A stretch of 64,000 nucleotides of DNA from Dactylosporangium aurantiacum (GTDB lineage Bacteria; Actinomycetota; Actinomycetes; Mycobacteriales; Micromonosporaceae), in assembly GCF_000716715.1 (NCBI RefSeq), contig NZ_JNYJ01000004.1, positions 62,001 through 126,000 on the forward strand, in the 5' to 3' direction. The notes under the pieces were generated by a model that had not been told where the DNA came from, ran no database searches, and worked only from the letters and a program-made list of their open reading frames with translations. A program made the translations under genes and the position numbers. Shown piece by piece: positions 55,561 to 64,000 of this stretch (the first letter of the stretch is position 1; every line of letters starts with the position of its first letter).

Positions 55561-56307
55561 CTACTTGGGGATCCGCCGCGCCACGTACAGCACGTCGGTG
55601 GCCACCCCGGACAGGCGGGCGCTGCGGGCGGCGAGGTCGTCCGCGCGGCGGGCGACCCGGCGCAGCCATTCGCGGCGGTACGCGCCGGCCGGGCACAGCG
55701 CGAAGCCGCGCCGCTGCACGACCTCGAAGCCGTGCCGCGCCAGCAGCTGCTCGACCTCGGCGTGGTGCAGCTCGGCGAACCACTGGTTGGCGCGGTTGGA
55801 GCGGTGCCGCAGGTGCCGCAGCGAGGAGCGGTTGCCGTGGTTCTCCACGACCAGCAGGCCCGACTCGGCCTCGGGCAGGATCTTCGCGGCGAACGCGATC
55901 GCCCGGTCCCGGACGTCCTTCGGCGCGTTGAGCAGCAGGCGGAACACGGTCACCAGCGCCGGCCCGTCCACGGTGGCCGGCTCGGGGACGGGTCCGTCGC
56001 CGGCGACCTGGTGCAGCTTCGCGTAGACGCCCGCCTCCTGGGCCTTCGCGAGCATCTGGGCCGACACGTCGTAGCCGTGCGCCGCCCGTACGACACCGTG
56101 CAACAGCTTGATCGCCCGGCCGGTGCCGCACGCGAAGTCGTGCTGGACGGGGCGGCGGGCGGTGAACTCGCGGCGGACCAGGCGGCGCAGGAACGCGCGC
56201 TGCCGGTCGCTCACCGCCGTGGAGTAGGTCTCCGGCGCGTAGACCACCCGTTCGTACTTGTCGACCGCCGCGTCCGACTGGAAGACCTCCGCGTAGTCAG
56301 TTCTCAT
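55561..56307 (-). CDS. SAM-dependent methyltransferase
   Basis: A 248-residue class I methyltransferase: SAM motif I HDFACGTGRAIKLL, followed by GYDVSAQMLAKAQEAG. Its place after the flippase and before the GH26 gene suggests methylation of the polysaccharide or its lipid-linked unit, but the acceptor cannot be read. ATG 56307 overlaps the flippase stop (ATGA). Confidence 0.85.
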   Translation of the reverse strand: MRTDYAEVFQSDAAVDKYERVVYAPETYSTAVSDRQRAFLRRLVRREFTARRPVQHDFACGTGRAIKLLHGVVRAAHGYDVSAQMLAKAQEAGVYAKLHQVAGDGPVPEPATVDGPALVTVFRLLLNAPKDVRDRAIAFAAKILPEAESGLLVVENHGNRSSLRHLRHRSNRANQWFAELHHAEVEQLLARHGFEVVQRRGFALCPAGAYRREWLRRVARRADDLAARSARLSGVATDVLYVARRIPK

Positions 56308-57791
56308 CGTTCCCCCTGCAATAGAACCTGCCTCAAACGCACGACCGCGCAGCAGTACGCGACCGCGCCCGCCCCCGTGGCGGCGAATTGCACAAACAGC
56401 CCGTCGACCGGCAGCACGGCCAGCTGCGGCACGGCGAAACACGACGCGGCGAGCCCGCCGGCCAGCAGCGTGGCCCGGCCGAACGGGTGCAGCCCCAGCC
56501 CCCGCACCACCTGCACGAGCGGGACGAGGTTGTTGACGAGCACCGCGGCGCACAGCCCGACGGCGGCGCCGGCCGCGCCGTGCCGGGGGATCAGCACCGC
56601 GTCGAGCACCAGCATGGTGAGCAGGGCCAGGCCGACGTTCGCGAGGTTCCACCAGGTGCGTCCGGCCATGGCCAGGACCACGTCGACCATCCCGCACGCG
56701 GTCGCCACCATCATCGTGGCCGACAGCAGCCGCACGATCGGCACGCCGCCCTCGTAGTGCTCGCCGAAGAGGTCGAGGTACTGCGGCGCGTAGGTGAACA
56801 TCAGCAGGTACAGCGGCCAGCAGGCGGTCACCACCCACGCGGTCGCCTGGCGGTAGAGCAGGTTCGCGCCGGCGGTGTCGCGCACGGCGAGCCGCTCGGC
56901 GAGGCGGGGCTGGACCGACTGGGTGACGCCCTGGTTGACGAACTGGCCGAGGATGACGAACCGGCCGGCGACGGCGTACATGGCGGCCGGGGCCAGGCCG
57001 GCGAGCGCGGCGACGAGCAGCACGTCGACGCGTTGCAGCGCCATCTGGGCGAGGCTCGCCACGGCGCGCGGCGCGGTGAACGCCCAGAACCGCCGCGGGG
57101 TGAAGTCGCTCGGCTCGCCGTCGGCACCGGCCGTGAGGCTGGTGCGCAGGCGGGTCAGCGCGACCCCGGCGAACAGCGCGGCGGGCAGGTACGGCAGCGC
57201 CCACAGCGCGGCGAAGACGTCCGGGCCCCAGCCGGCCACCCACACCAGGGCCAGCAGCACCAGCTGCGCGGCAGGGCGCATGACCCGGTCGAGCAGCACG
57301 GTCGGGCGCATCGCGCGCAGGCCGCGGGTCGCGGCGAGCAGCGCGTCGCTGACCGCGGCCGCCGGCAGGAACACCGCGAGGGTCCGCACCAGGTCCGGGC
57401 GGCCGGGCAGCAGGTCCGCGGCGAACCACAGGCCACCGGCGATGACCAGCGCGGCCACGGCGACGGGCGCGAGCGCGGCGCGCAGGCACTCGCCCAGCCG
57501 GGACAGGTCGCCGGTCGCGCGCATCCGGGCCGGCCAGTACACCAGCGACGTCTGCACGCCGAGCTTCGCGACGGTGACGCCGAGGCCGAACACGGCCGTG
57601 GCGGCGAAGAACGCGCCCGCGCCGCGCGGATCCAGGGCGCGGGCGGCGAGCCACGTGACGCCCAGCCCGGCGGCGCCGGTGCAGACGGTGCCGGCGAGGT
57701 TCGCCAGCCCGCCCCGGGCGGCGCCGCGCAGCATGCCGCTGCGCGACTCCAGTCCCGTCCCGGCGGCGGGCGTGTCGAGCGTCGCCGTCAC
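56304..57791 (-). CDS. Polysaccharide flippase (Wzx/MATE-like)
   Basis: A 495-residue protein with 12-14 membrane segments of the MOP superfamily (GLANLAGTVCTGAAGLGVTW at the start; FGLGVTVAKLGVQTSLVYWP). Such proteins flip lipid-linked sugar units across the membrane. ATG 57791 overlaps the sulfotransferase stop. Together with Wzz and an O-antigen ligase-like protein it makes a Wzx/Wzy-type export system. Confidence 0.88.
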   Translation of the reverse strand: MTATLDTPAAGTGLESRSGMLRGAARGGLANLAGTVCTGAAGLGVTWLAARALDPRGAGAFFAATAVFGLGVTVAKLGVQTSLVYWPARMRATGDLSRLGECLRAALAPVAVAALVIAGGLWFAADLLPGRPDLVRTLAVFLPAAAVSDALLAATRGLRAMRPTVLLDRVMRPAAQLVLLALVWVAGWGPDVFAALWALPYLPAALFAGVALTRLRTSLTAGADGEPSDFTPRRFWAFTAPRAVASLAQMALQRVDVLLVAALAGLAPAAMYAVAGRFVILGQFVNQGVTQSVQPRLAERLAVRDTAGANLLYRQATAWVVTACWPLYLLMFTYAPQYLDLFGEHYEGGVPIVRLLSATMMVATACGMVDVVLAMAGRTWWNLANVGLALLTMLVLDAVLIPRHGAAGAAVGLCAAVLVNNLVPLVQVVRGLGLHPFGRATLLAGGLAASCFAVPQLAVLPVDGLFVQFAATGAGAVAYCCAVVRLRQVLLQGER

Positions 57792-58675
57792 GCCGGACTG
57801 TCCGCTGTGGACAGCCAGGAGGGGCGCCGGCCGAGCCAGGCGGCCAGGCGCTCGTCGTACGGGGCGTAGTGCTCGGCGAGCTGCGAGGCGATCGAGTCGT
57901 CGAGGCGGTTGCGGGGCCGCGCGTTGTGCCGTTCGAACGCCGGGTACTGCCCGGTGCGGGGCAGGCCGAGGAAGTCCAGGACGGCGTCGTACACCGGCTC
58001 CGGGCGCAGGAAGAACTCGGTGCTGTCCACCACGTGCACCCGGTCGCGGCCGAGCAGCGCCGCCATCGGTTCGATGTACTCGATGTACTCGCCGCGGGCC
58101 CGGTAGGCGTGGTGCTGGTGGGCGAAGCTGTACGCGGTCGGGTCGGCCAGCAGCAGCTCGCGCTGCCCGGCGAGGCGGGACGGCTCCAACGCGAGGGCCC
58201 GGCCGAAGTCCACCTCGGTCTCGAAGCCGCGGGCGACCTCGTGCGCGTGCTGGGAGTACGCCCGCTCGACCGGGTCGCGGACCAGCACGACCAGCTTCAC
58301 GCCGGGCAGGTCGGCGGCGATGCGGGCCAGGGCGTGCGGGTGGTACATGTAGTACGGGCTGGACTCGAAGGTCTGCGCGGGCACGCCGAGCTCGTCCTGG
58401 ATGCGTGCCGCGCGCCGCTGCAGCGGGAAGTGGCCGCGGTACCAGCGCAGCCCGTGGTGGTAGCCCACGTCGAAGTAGTGCACGCCCTTGTGCAGCACCG
58501 CCTTGATGACGGCGGGATGCGCGGCGAGGGCGCGGTAGAGCGACGTGGTGCCGCAGCGCTGACCGCCGCAGATGAGGAACTGCGGCAGCATCCGCCGGTT
58601 CGCGGTCAGCTGGCCGTAGTTGCGGGATCCGAAGTGGATGATCCGCTTCACCGGGTCGGGAACCTGCACGGGCAT
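57788..58675 (-). CDS. Sulfotransferase
   Basis: A 295-residue PAPS-dependent sulfotransferase. The 5'-phosphosulfate loop is LICGGQRCGTTSLYRAL, the 3'-phosphate-binding part VVLVRDPVERAYSQHAHEV. It transfers sulfate to a sugar hydroxyl or similar acceptor. PAPS can come from the APS kinase at the right end of this cluster. ATG 58675, two bases after the upstream stop. A polysaccharide acceptor is inferred from the neighbours. Confidence 0.93.
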   Translation of the reverse strand: MPVQVPDPVKRIIHFGSRNYGQLTANRRMLPQFLICGGQRCGTTSLYRALAAHPAVIKAVLHKGVHYFDVGYHHGLRWYRGHFPLQRRAARIQDELGVPAQTFESSPYYMYHPHALARIAADLPGVKLVVLVRDPVERAYSQHAHEVARGFETEVDFGRALALEPSRLAGQRELLLADPTAYSFAHQHHAYRARGEYIEYIEPMAALLGRDRVHVVDSTEFFLRPEPVYDAVLDFLGLPRTGQYPAFERHNARPRNRLDDSIASQLAEHYAPYDERLAAWLGRRPSWLSTADSPA

Positions 58676-58677
58676 GG

Positions 58678-59886
58678 TTACAGCGCCTCCACTCGCGCGA
58701 CGAGAACGGGCAGCAGCCAGCTGCCGAGCACGCCCAGCCGGGCGCCGGCCTCCGCCTGCCGGTCGGTGACGTACCGGGTGGCCAGGTCGATGAGGTAGAG
58801 CAGGGTGGTCACCTCGACCGCCTGGCGGTGCACCACGCCGAACGGCAGCAGCAGCTCGGGCGCGGCGTCGATGAGGTCGTTGACGGCCTGGGCGGCCGAC
58901 GCTTCCCGGCCGATGCCGACCTGCAGCGCGTGGTGCAGCGCGTCGTAGCCGATCGGGACGCCGGGGGTGAAGCGTTCCCAGTCCCAGACCAGGATCGTGT
59001 CGGCGAGGACGGCCATGTTCCACGGTGACCAGTCGCCGTGCCAGGAGCCGTACGTGAGCTGGACGCCGCCGGCGGCGCGGGCGATGCGCTCGGCCGCGGT
59101 CCGCAGCGCACCGCCTTCCTGGTGCTCGGCGACCGTGTCGAGCCGGGCCCGCAGCCTGGTCCAGTAGCCGCTGTCGTCGAGCCGGCCGCGCCGGGTACCG
59201 CAGCAGGCGGCGACCTCACGCATCGCGTTGGCCAGCCGCGGCGCGGTCAGCGGGACCCTGGGCCGCCACACCGGCAGCGCCGACTGCACGAGCACCTCGT
59301 GCTCGCCCCACTGTCCGATGTGGACCGCGTCGGGTACCCGAAGCGTCTTGAGCCCGGCGGTCGACACCGCCGCGAGGGCGTTGCCCTCGGCCTTGACCAG
59401 TGCCCTGGTCAGCGCCGACGTGCCGAGCTTGGCGAACGCCACGGTGGCGCCGTCGGCGGTGAGCAGCTGCAGCACCGGCTTGCGGTTGGCCCGCGCCGGT
59501 CCGATGTGGACGCTGAGCCGCACGTCGGTCGCCAGTACACGACGCAGGTAGGTCTCGATGGTGTCGGCACCGGTCGTGACGCCGATCCGGTCGCGCAGCA
59601 GCACCGACGACGCGCCGCTGCGCAGGGCGGCGACGACGGCGTCGCGCTTGAGCCGCGCCACCCGCGACTGCGGCTCGGCGTAGCGGCGCACGGCGGCGGC
59701 GGCGAGCCGGCGGTCGTCGGCGGGCACCAGCAGCCGCGGCTTGCGGGTGTTCGGCACGACCAGGAACTCCACCCTCGCGGTGCCCTGCCCGGGGTACAGC
59801 AGGGCGAGGACCTCCTCGACGTACTGCGCGCGCAGCCGCTCGTCGTCGACCCGCAGCATGGCCGGTGCGGTCTTCACTGGGCTCAT
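58678..59886 (-). CDS. Kinase-fold phosphotransferase-like protein
   Basis: A 402-residue protein. The C-terminal half has the APH/choline-kinase catalytic loop (SWHGDWSPWNM) and metal loop (LVWDWERF). The N-terminal half is an unassigned alpha/beta region (VEFLVVPNTRKPRLLVPAD) that may bind a sugar or lipid. It could phosphorylate a polysaccharide precursor. ATG 59886 overlaps the O-antigen ligase-like stop. Confidence 0.78.
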   Translation of the reverse strand: MSPVKTAPAMLRVDDERLRAQYVEEVLALLYPGQGTARVEFLVVPNTRKPRLLVPADDRRLAAAAVRRYAEPQSRVARLKRDAVVAALRSGASSVLLRDRIGVTTGADTIETYLRRVLATDVRLSVHIGPARANRKPVLQLLTADGATVAFAKLGTSALTRALVKAEGNALAAVSTAGLKTLRVPDAVHIGQWGEHEVLVQSALPVWRPRVPLTAPRLANAMREVAACCGTRRGRLDDSGYWTRLRARLDTVAEHQEGGALRTAAERIARAAGGVQLTYGSWHGDWSPWNMAVLADTILVWDWERFTPGVPIGYDALHHALQVGIGREASAAQAVNDLIDAAPELLLPFGVVHRQAVEVTTLLYLIDLATRYVTDRQAEAGARLGVLGSWLLPVLVARVEAL

Positions 59887-61256
59887 CGGCTCTCCAAACG
59901 GTTGCGCCACAGGACGGCGTACGCGAGGAAGGTCAGCGCCAGCGGGGTGACGAGCGCGTTGTACCAGAACATCGCGGCGAAACTGGACACGATCGCGGCG
60001 GTGGCGGCCAGCCCGGCCGGGGTCGCGTCGCGCCGGAACCGCCACAGCCCCACGGCGAAGAACCCCAGGTAGGTGGCGGTGCCGAGCAGCCCGTGGGCGA
60101 ACAGCAGCTGCCACAGCTGGCCGTTGCCGCCGATGGTGAAGTTGCCGCAGCGCTCGCAGTCGTCGCTCTCGCCGACCGCGATCGAGTTGCGGCCGCCGAT
60201 CGTGTTGCGGGTGGAGCCGAAGCCGATCAGCGGCGACTCGGCCATCCCGCCGACGGCCTTCTCGGTGGTGTACATCCGCACGCCGTTGGACTTGCCGTCC
60301 TCCAGGCGGGCGGTGACGACATCGCCGAGCGGCGTGGTGGCGACGGCCACGGCGACGCCCACCCCGGCGACCCCGACCAGGCACAGCGCGCCGAACCGGC
60401 CGCGCAGCGCGAGCCGCACCGCCACGTACAGCACCATCACCCCGAGCCCGATCCACAGGCCGCGGTTGAGCGAGTAGACGATCGGCGCCATCGCCAGCAG
60501 CAGCGTCACCAGGGTGAGCACCTTGGCCCAGCGCTGCTTCGCCAGCGCCCAGCCGGCCACGAGCAGCCAGCCGATGAGCAGGCAGACGTTGTTGCCCCAG
60601 GTGTTGGTGTACCCCCAGGGCGCGCCGGGCCGCGGGGTCTCCCCGCCGAGCAGGTTCATGATCTGCGCGGCGGTCGGGTGCACCAGCGACTGGATGAAGC
60701 CGTTCTCCCGCAGGTGGTGCGGCAGCAGCAGCTCCAGCGGCGCGGTGAACTCGAAGCGCGGCGCGGCCATGCCGAGCAGCCCGCCGGCGACGGTGACCAC
60801 GAACAGCCAGGCGAGCAGCCGGATGAACCGCCGCTGCGGCAGCTGCCGGTGCTCGACGTTGCCGGCGTACACGAGGATCACGGTCATCGCGAGGTAGCCA
60901 CCGAGGCGGAACGCGAAGGACACCAGGCGGCTGGCCGCCGTGCCGGGCACGGTGCCGGCCGGGTCGGCGCCGAGGCTGAACAGCCCCAGCCCGACCACGG
61001 CCAGGAACAGCAGCCACAGCAGGAAGCCGGGCGGCAGCTTCACGACCTGACCGGAGGCGCGGTGCCGCACCAGCGACACGGTCATCGGCACCGCCACCAG
61101 GAAGAAGATCAGGGTGCCGAGGCCGAGCGCCCACCAGAGCGGGAACAGCAGGAGCAGGCCGGTGACGGGCCAGGCGGGCAGCCGGTGCCGCCGCTTGGCC
61201 CGTTCGGGACCGGGCGCCGCCGCCTGCGGCGACGGATGGTCCGCAAGGACGGTCAC
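59883..61256 (-). CDS. O-antigen ligase / polymerase-like membrane protein
   Basis: A 457-residue protein with about 11-12 membrane segments and a large external loop near residues 330-370 (GMAESPLIGFGSTRNTIGGR), as in Wzy/WaaL proteins. It probably polymerises or ligates the sugar units on the outside. The GTG start at 61256 overlaps the stop of the last of three small ORFs as GTGA, so its translation may depend on them. Confidence 0.85.
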   Translation of the reverse strand: MTVLADHPSPQAAAPGPERAKRRHRLPAWPVTGLLLLFPLWWALGLGTLIFFLVAVPMTVSLVRHRASGQVVKLPPGFLLWLLFLAVVGLGLFSLGADPAGTVPGTAASRLVSFAFRLGGYLAMTVILVYAGNVEHRQLPQRRFIRLLAWLFVVTVAGGLLGMAAPRFEFTAPLELLLPHHLRENGFIQSLVHPTAAQIMNLLGGETPRPGAPWGYTNTWGNNVCLLIGWLLVAGWALAKQRWAKVLTLVTLLLAMAPIVYSLNRGLWIGLGVMVLYVAVRLALRGRFGALCLVGVAGVGVAVAVATTPLGDVVTARLEDGKSNGVRMYTTEKAVGGMAESPLIGFGSTRNTIGGRNSIAVGESDDCERCGNFTIGGNGQLWQLLFAHGLLGTATYLGFFAVGLWRFRRDATPAGLAATAAIVSSFAAMFWYNALVTPLALTFLAYAVLWRNRLESR

Positions 61257-61330
61257 GCCGCCACCTCCGCTGCGCTCCGGCGCCGGCCTGCCCCGAACCT
61301 GCTACATGATTCGCTCGCAAGCTCAGTCAC
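61253..61330 (-). CDS. Coupled mini-ORF 3 (25 aa)
   Basis: GTG 61330, peptide starts MTELASES. Its stop overlaps the GTG of the O-antigen ligase-like gene, so ribosomes could pass through the whole chain. Confidence 0.55.
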   Translation of the reverse strand: MTELASESCSRFGAGRRRSAAEVAA

Positions 61331-61404
61331 GCCGCCACCTCCGCTGCGCTCCGGCGCCGGCCTGCCCCGAACCTGCTACATGATTCGCTCGCAAGCTCAC
61401 TCAC
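61327..61404 (-). CDS. Coupled mini-ORF 2 (25 aa)
   Basis: GTG 61404, same length and nearly the same peptide as mini-ORF 1 (CSRFGAGRRRS in the middle). GGAGGTGG precedes the start. Confidence 0.55.
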   Translation of the reverse strand: MSELASESCSRFGAGRRRSAAEVAA

Positions 61405-61478
61405 GCCGCCACCTCCGCTGCGCTCCGGCGTCGGCGTGCCCCGAACCTGCTACATGATTCGCTCGCAAGCTCACTCAT
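61401..61478 (-). CDS. Coupled mini-ORF 1 (25 aa)
   Basis: ATG 61478 overlaps the Wzz-like stop as ATGA. The peptide begins MSELASES, contains CSRFGARRRRS and ends AAEVAA. Its stop overlaps the next GTG. Confidence 0.55.
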   Translation of the reverse strand: MSELASESCSRFGARRRRSAAEVAA

Positions 61479-63340
61479 CGGCGCTTGTCTGCGCCGTTCT
61501 CACCGGCGGTGTCGACGTTGACGCGGGTCACCGAGATCGTGCGGGTCTGCCGCTTCGGCACGGCCGGCGCCTGGGCGACCTTCGCGGCGGTGCCGGCGGC
61601 GGCCTTCGCCGCGGTGCCGGCGGCGGCCTTCGCCGCGGTGCCGGCGGCCGGGGGCACGGCAGCGGTGCGGATCCGCTTCGGCGCGGCCGGCTCCTCGGCC
61701 TCCTTCGGCGGCAGCTTCTCCAGCACCGTGGTCATGTCGTCGGCGACGGTCACCGGCTCCTGGCCGTCGCGCTCCTCGCCGCGCGGGGCGGCCAGGCGCG
61801 GCAGCACCACCGCACCGAGCAGCGGGGTGCCGACCCGGCGCAGCTGGTCGGCCGCGTCGGCGACCTCGGTGTTGCGGGTGCGCCGCAGCTCGACCGCGAC
61901 GATCGCCGCGTCGGCGAGGCTGGCCAGGCTCTGCGCGTCGGCGCTGGTCGCCGTCGAGGGCGCCTCGACGACCACGTACGCGGCGCGTTCCCGAAGCGTG
62001 GCAAGGGTGTCGCGGAGCGCCTGCGACTGCAGCAGCCCGCCGGCGCTGGCGGTGCCGCCGGTGGTGACGACGCTGAGGTTCGGGTGCCGGGGCGCCCGCT
62101 GGGTGGCGCTGCTCAGCGAGAACCGGCCGGCGAGCACGTCGGAGAGGCCGGGCACCGAGCGCACGCCGAGCATCCGGTTGACGCTGGCGGTGTCGACGAG
62201 GCTGTCGGGCAGGTGCGCGCAGACGAGGACCGTTTCGGCGCCGGTACGGGCGAACGCGGCGGCGAGATTGGCCGCCACGACGGTCGACGCGGCGCCGCGG
62301 CTGGCCCCGGCGACGACGACCACCTGCCCGGCGAGGGCGACCCGGGCGTCGGCGCCGTGCGGCGCGGGGATGCTGGCGAGGACCTCGTTGCGGAGCCGGT
62401 TGAAGATGCGGCCGCCGGCGCCGAACGGCGCGAACACGTCGTCGAGGCGCGGCTTGACCCGGCCGGGCACGGCGGCGAGGACCGCGACGTCGACCCGGCG
62501 GGGCAGGTCGGAGGGGCGGCGTACGCGCTGGTCGAGCCGCTCGCGCAGCAGGGCCGCGCCGACGCCGAGCAGCAGGCCCACCATGGCGCCGCTGGCCAGG
62601 TTGAGCAGCTTGTTGGGCTTCACCGGGCGGGACGGCAGGTCCGCGTCACGGATGATCTTGCCGGCGCTGATGGTGGTGGTGAGCAGCTGGTTGAGCTGCC
62701 CGGCGAGGGTGTTGATCTGCGAGGTCGCCGTGCTGCGCTGGCTCTCCAGGTTGGGCCGGTTGGGGTCGGTCGGGCGCAGGTTGGCGAGCCGGTTGTTGAT
62801 CTGCAGCAGGCTCGCGTTGAGCTGGTTGAGCTTGTCGTTGAGGATCGCGATCCGCCCGGCGACCTCGGCCTTCGCGCTCTCCTCGCGGTTGCGCAGGTAC
62901 GCCTCGGCGAACGCGTGCGAGCCGGCCTGGGCGGTGCGGGCGTCGCCGGAGGAGTAGGTGATGACGAGGAAGGTGGTATTCGGCGGCACCTCGACCCGCA
63001 CGTGGCGGGCCAGCTCGTCGGGCAGCTCGGCGGCGCGCATCAGGTCACGGGCGTCGGTGGCGACCGTCGTCGAGGTGACCAGCTGCGCCTCGTTGTCGAG
63101 GTTGATGTCGCCCTTGGTGCGGCCGTTGGTGGAGTTCGCGTCCTGCCCGTTGCCCAGCGGCGAGACCAGGACCGACGTCGCGGACTCGTACACCTTCTGC
63201 TGCATGCCGGTGAACTGCCCGGCGCCGAGCAGACCCGCGCCGACCATGAGGAGCACGAGCCACCAATGGCGCCGGGCCATGCCGAGCAGGTCGACGCCCG
63301 GTGAATCGGTATCGGCGGAAAGCTGGCGGTTGGCGTCCAT
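61475..63340 (-). CDS. Wzz-type chain-length protein with degenerate tyrosine-kinase-like domain
   Basis: A 621-residue protein. Residues ~20-250 are a Wzz domain with membrane segments at ~28-45 and ~245-265 and a coiled coil between. Residues ~340-540 have a BY-kinase-like fold, but the P-loop region reads VVVAGASRGAAST and lacks the Walker A lysine and the usual GKT/S; Walker A' is VLVCAHLPDS. Kinase activity is therefore doubtful. The tail has three AAGTAAK-type repeats and no tyrosine cluster. It should set chain length as a scaffold. ATG 63340. Confidence 0.88.
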   Translation of the reverse strand: MDANRQLSADTDSPGVDLLGMARRHWWLVLLMVGAGLLGAGQFTGMQQKVYESATSVLVSPLGNGQDANSTNGRTKGDINLDNEAQLVTSTTVATDARDLMRAAELPDELARHVRVEVPPNTTFLVITYSSGDARTAQAGSHAFAEAYLRNREESAKAEVAGRIAILNDKLNQLNASLLQINNRLANLRPTDPNRPNLESQRSTATSQINTLAGQLNQLLTTTISAGKIIRDADLPSRPVKPNKLLNLASGAMVGLLLGVGAALLRERLDQRVRRPSDLPRRVDVAVLAAVPGRVKPRLDDVFAPFGAGGRIFNRLRNEVLASIPAPHGADARVALAGQVVVVAGASRGAASTVVAANLAAAFARTGAETVLVCAHLPDSLVDTASVNRMLGVRSVPGLSDVLAGRFSLSSATQRAPRHPNLSVVTTGGTASAGGLLQSQALRDTLATLRERAAYVVVEAPSTATSADAQSLASLADAAIVAVELRRTRNTEVADAADQLRRVGTPLLGAVVLPRLAAPRGEERDGQEPVTVADDMTTVLEKLPPKEAEEPAAPKRIRTAAVPPAAGTAAKAAAGTAAKAAAGTAAKVAQAPAVPKRQTRTISVTRVNVDTAGENGADKRR

Positions 63341-63430
63341 GAAGCGGCGGCCCCTTCGGCGTCAGGTTCTCCAGGGGCTAACGCTCGCGGGACGCTAGGC
63401 GTAATGGGCTGATGTGCCCGCTTTATCCGT

Positions 63431-64000
63431 TCAGGGTATCGGGCGGGGGTCGAGCCAGCCGTTGTTGCCCAGGTAGCGCAGCACGGTCGTGACCGCCTCG
63501 CCGTAGGACAGGTCCGTCGTGTCGATCGTCAGCTCGGCGTCGGTCGGCGTCTCGTACGGGTCGTCGATGCCGGTCATGCCCTTGATCAGGCCTGCCCGCG
63601 CCTTCGCGTAGAGCCCCTTGCGGTCGCGCCGCTCGCACTCCGCGAGGGGCGTCGACACATGGACCAACACGAAACCGGCGCCGGCGTTACGGGCGAACTC
63701 CCGCGCCGCGGCCCGCGCCTCGTGGTAGGGCGCGATCGGGCAGCAGATCGCCACCCCTCCGTGGCGGCCGACCTCGGCGGCGACCCAGCCGATCCGCTTG
63801 ATGTTGGTGTCGCGGTCGGCGGCGGAGAACGTCAGGCCCGCCGACAGGTGGCGGCGCACGATGTCGCCGTCGAGCAGGGTGACGGTGCGCTCCCCCGACT
63901 CCTGCAGCGCGTCGGCGACCCCGGTCGCCATCGTCGACTTGCCGGAGCCGGACAGGCCGGTGAAGAACACCACCAGGCCCCGCTGCCGGCGCGGCGGCCG
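63431..64000 (-). CDS. cysC: Adenylylsulfate kinase domain, N-terminal part beyond window
   Basis: The minus-strand frame is open to base 64000, so the N-terminus is not seen; 189 residues are visible. P-loop TGLSGSGKST and further APS-kinase motifs (RDTNIKRIGWVAAEV, CPIAPYHEARA, KGLYAKARAGLIKGMTGIDDPYE, split) show it makes PAPS from APS. The in-frame lead RRQRGLVVFFTGLSG suggests a fusion with an upstream sulfate adenylyltransferase domain. PAPS would feed the sulfotransferase in this cluster. Confidence 0.9.
   Translation of the reverse strand, partial: RPPRRQRGLVVFFTGLSGSGKSTMATGVADALQESGERTVTLLDGDIVRRHLSAGLTFSAADRDTNIKRIGWVAAEVGRHGGVAICCPIAPYHEARAAAREFARNAGAGFVLVHVSTPLAECERRDRKGLYAKARAGLIKGMTGIDDPYETPTDAELTIDTTDLSYGEAVTTVLRYLGNNGWLDPRPIP

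Larger units (their letters stand above)
61253..61474 (-). repeat. Three tandem 74-bp repeats carrying start/stop signals
   Basis: Period exactly 74 from 61253, 61327 and 61401. The copies differ by only a few bases. Each copy holds GGAGGTGGCGGC-GTGA, which is a ribosome binding site plus a stop overlapping the next start. Confidence 0.9.

Noticed and set aside
61253..61474. Possible CRISPR array
   Set aside because: The units are contiguous 74-bp copies with no variable spacers and no cas genes nearby.

Overview
The window is high-GC actinomycete DNA. GGAGG-type ribosome binding sites, GTG starts and 4-base stop/start overlaps are common, and the gene set (cysteine-rich WPC protein, short ArgA, DUF501, MocR, CBM2 proteins) suggests a Micromonosporaceae-like organism such as Actinoplanes or Dactylosporangium. 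That assignment is from gene content only. A tRNA-Leu(UAA), the bldA type, lies at 30.8 kb.

Region 1 (1-12.6 kb). A truncated GGDEF-EAL protein and msrA are followed by a compact integrative element (about 2833-12079). It sits in the 3' end of msrA and has duplicated the msrA tail. It carries a Xre-type regulator, a small acceptor-like protein, a rolling-circle RepSA-type initiator, a large serine recombinase, and a low-GC cargo pair (small membrane protein plus PIN-like nuclease). Two copies of a 23-bp-stem hairpin module flank the cargo. The outer flank keeps a scar that looks like an older, related element.

Region 2 (12.2-31 kb). The most unusual single gene encodes a caspase-like peptidase, a QPQS repeat linker, a zinc-ribbon-like segment and a GTPase-like P-loop domain in one chain (12835-15279). 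It is followed by two divergent secreted IPT/TIG proteins, a class V aminotransferase-fold enzyme, an HtrA-like protease, cystathionine beta-synthase, a DUF1232 protein, two SGNH hydrolases, a thiolase, a Bax inhibitor-1 protein, and a secreted lamin-tail/phytase-like/RTX-repeat protein.

Region 3 (31-53.8 kb). Mostly housekeeping genes: a polytopic membrane protein, NDH-2, an overlapping UDG-DUF4129-MoxR-DUF58 operon, a PadR unit, Ppx/GppA, ArgA, lipoproteins, DUF501, an FtsB/DivIC protein, enolase, a DUF885 protein, a MocR/EamA divergent pair, a broken Fic gene and MazG.

Region 4 (53.8-64 kb). One minus-strand operon for an extracellular polysaccharide: APS kinase (cut by the window edge), a Wzz-like chain-length protein, three tandem translationally coupled 25-codon ORFs, O-antigen ligase/polymerase, a kinase-like protein, sulfotransferase, flippase, methyltransferase, GH26-like hydrolase and a SurA-like lipoprotein. 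APS kinase next to a sulfotransferase suggests that the polymer or a precursor is sulfated.
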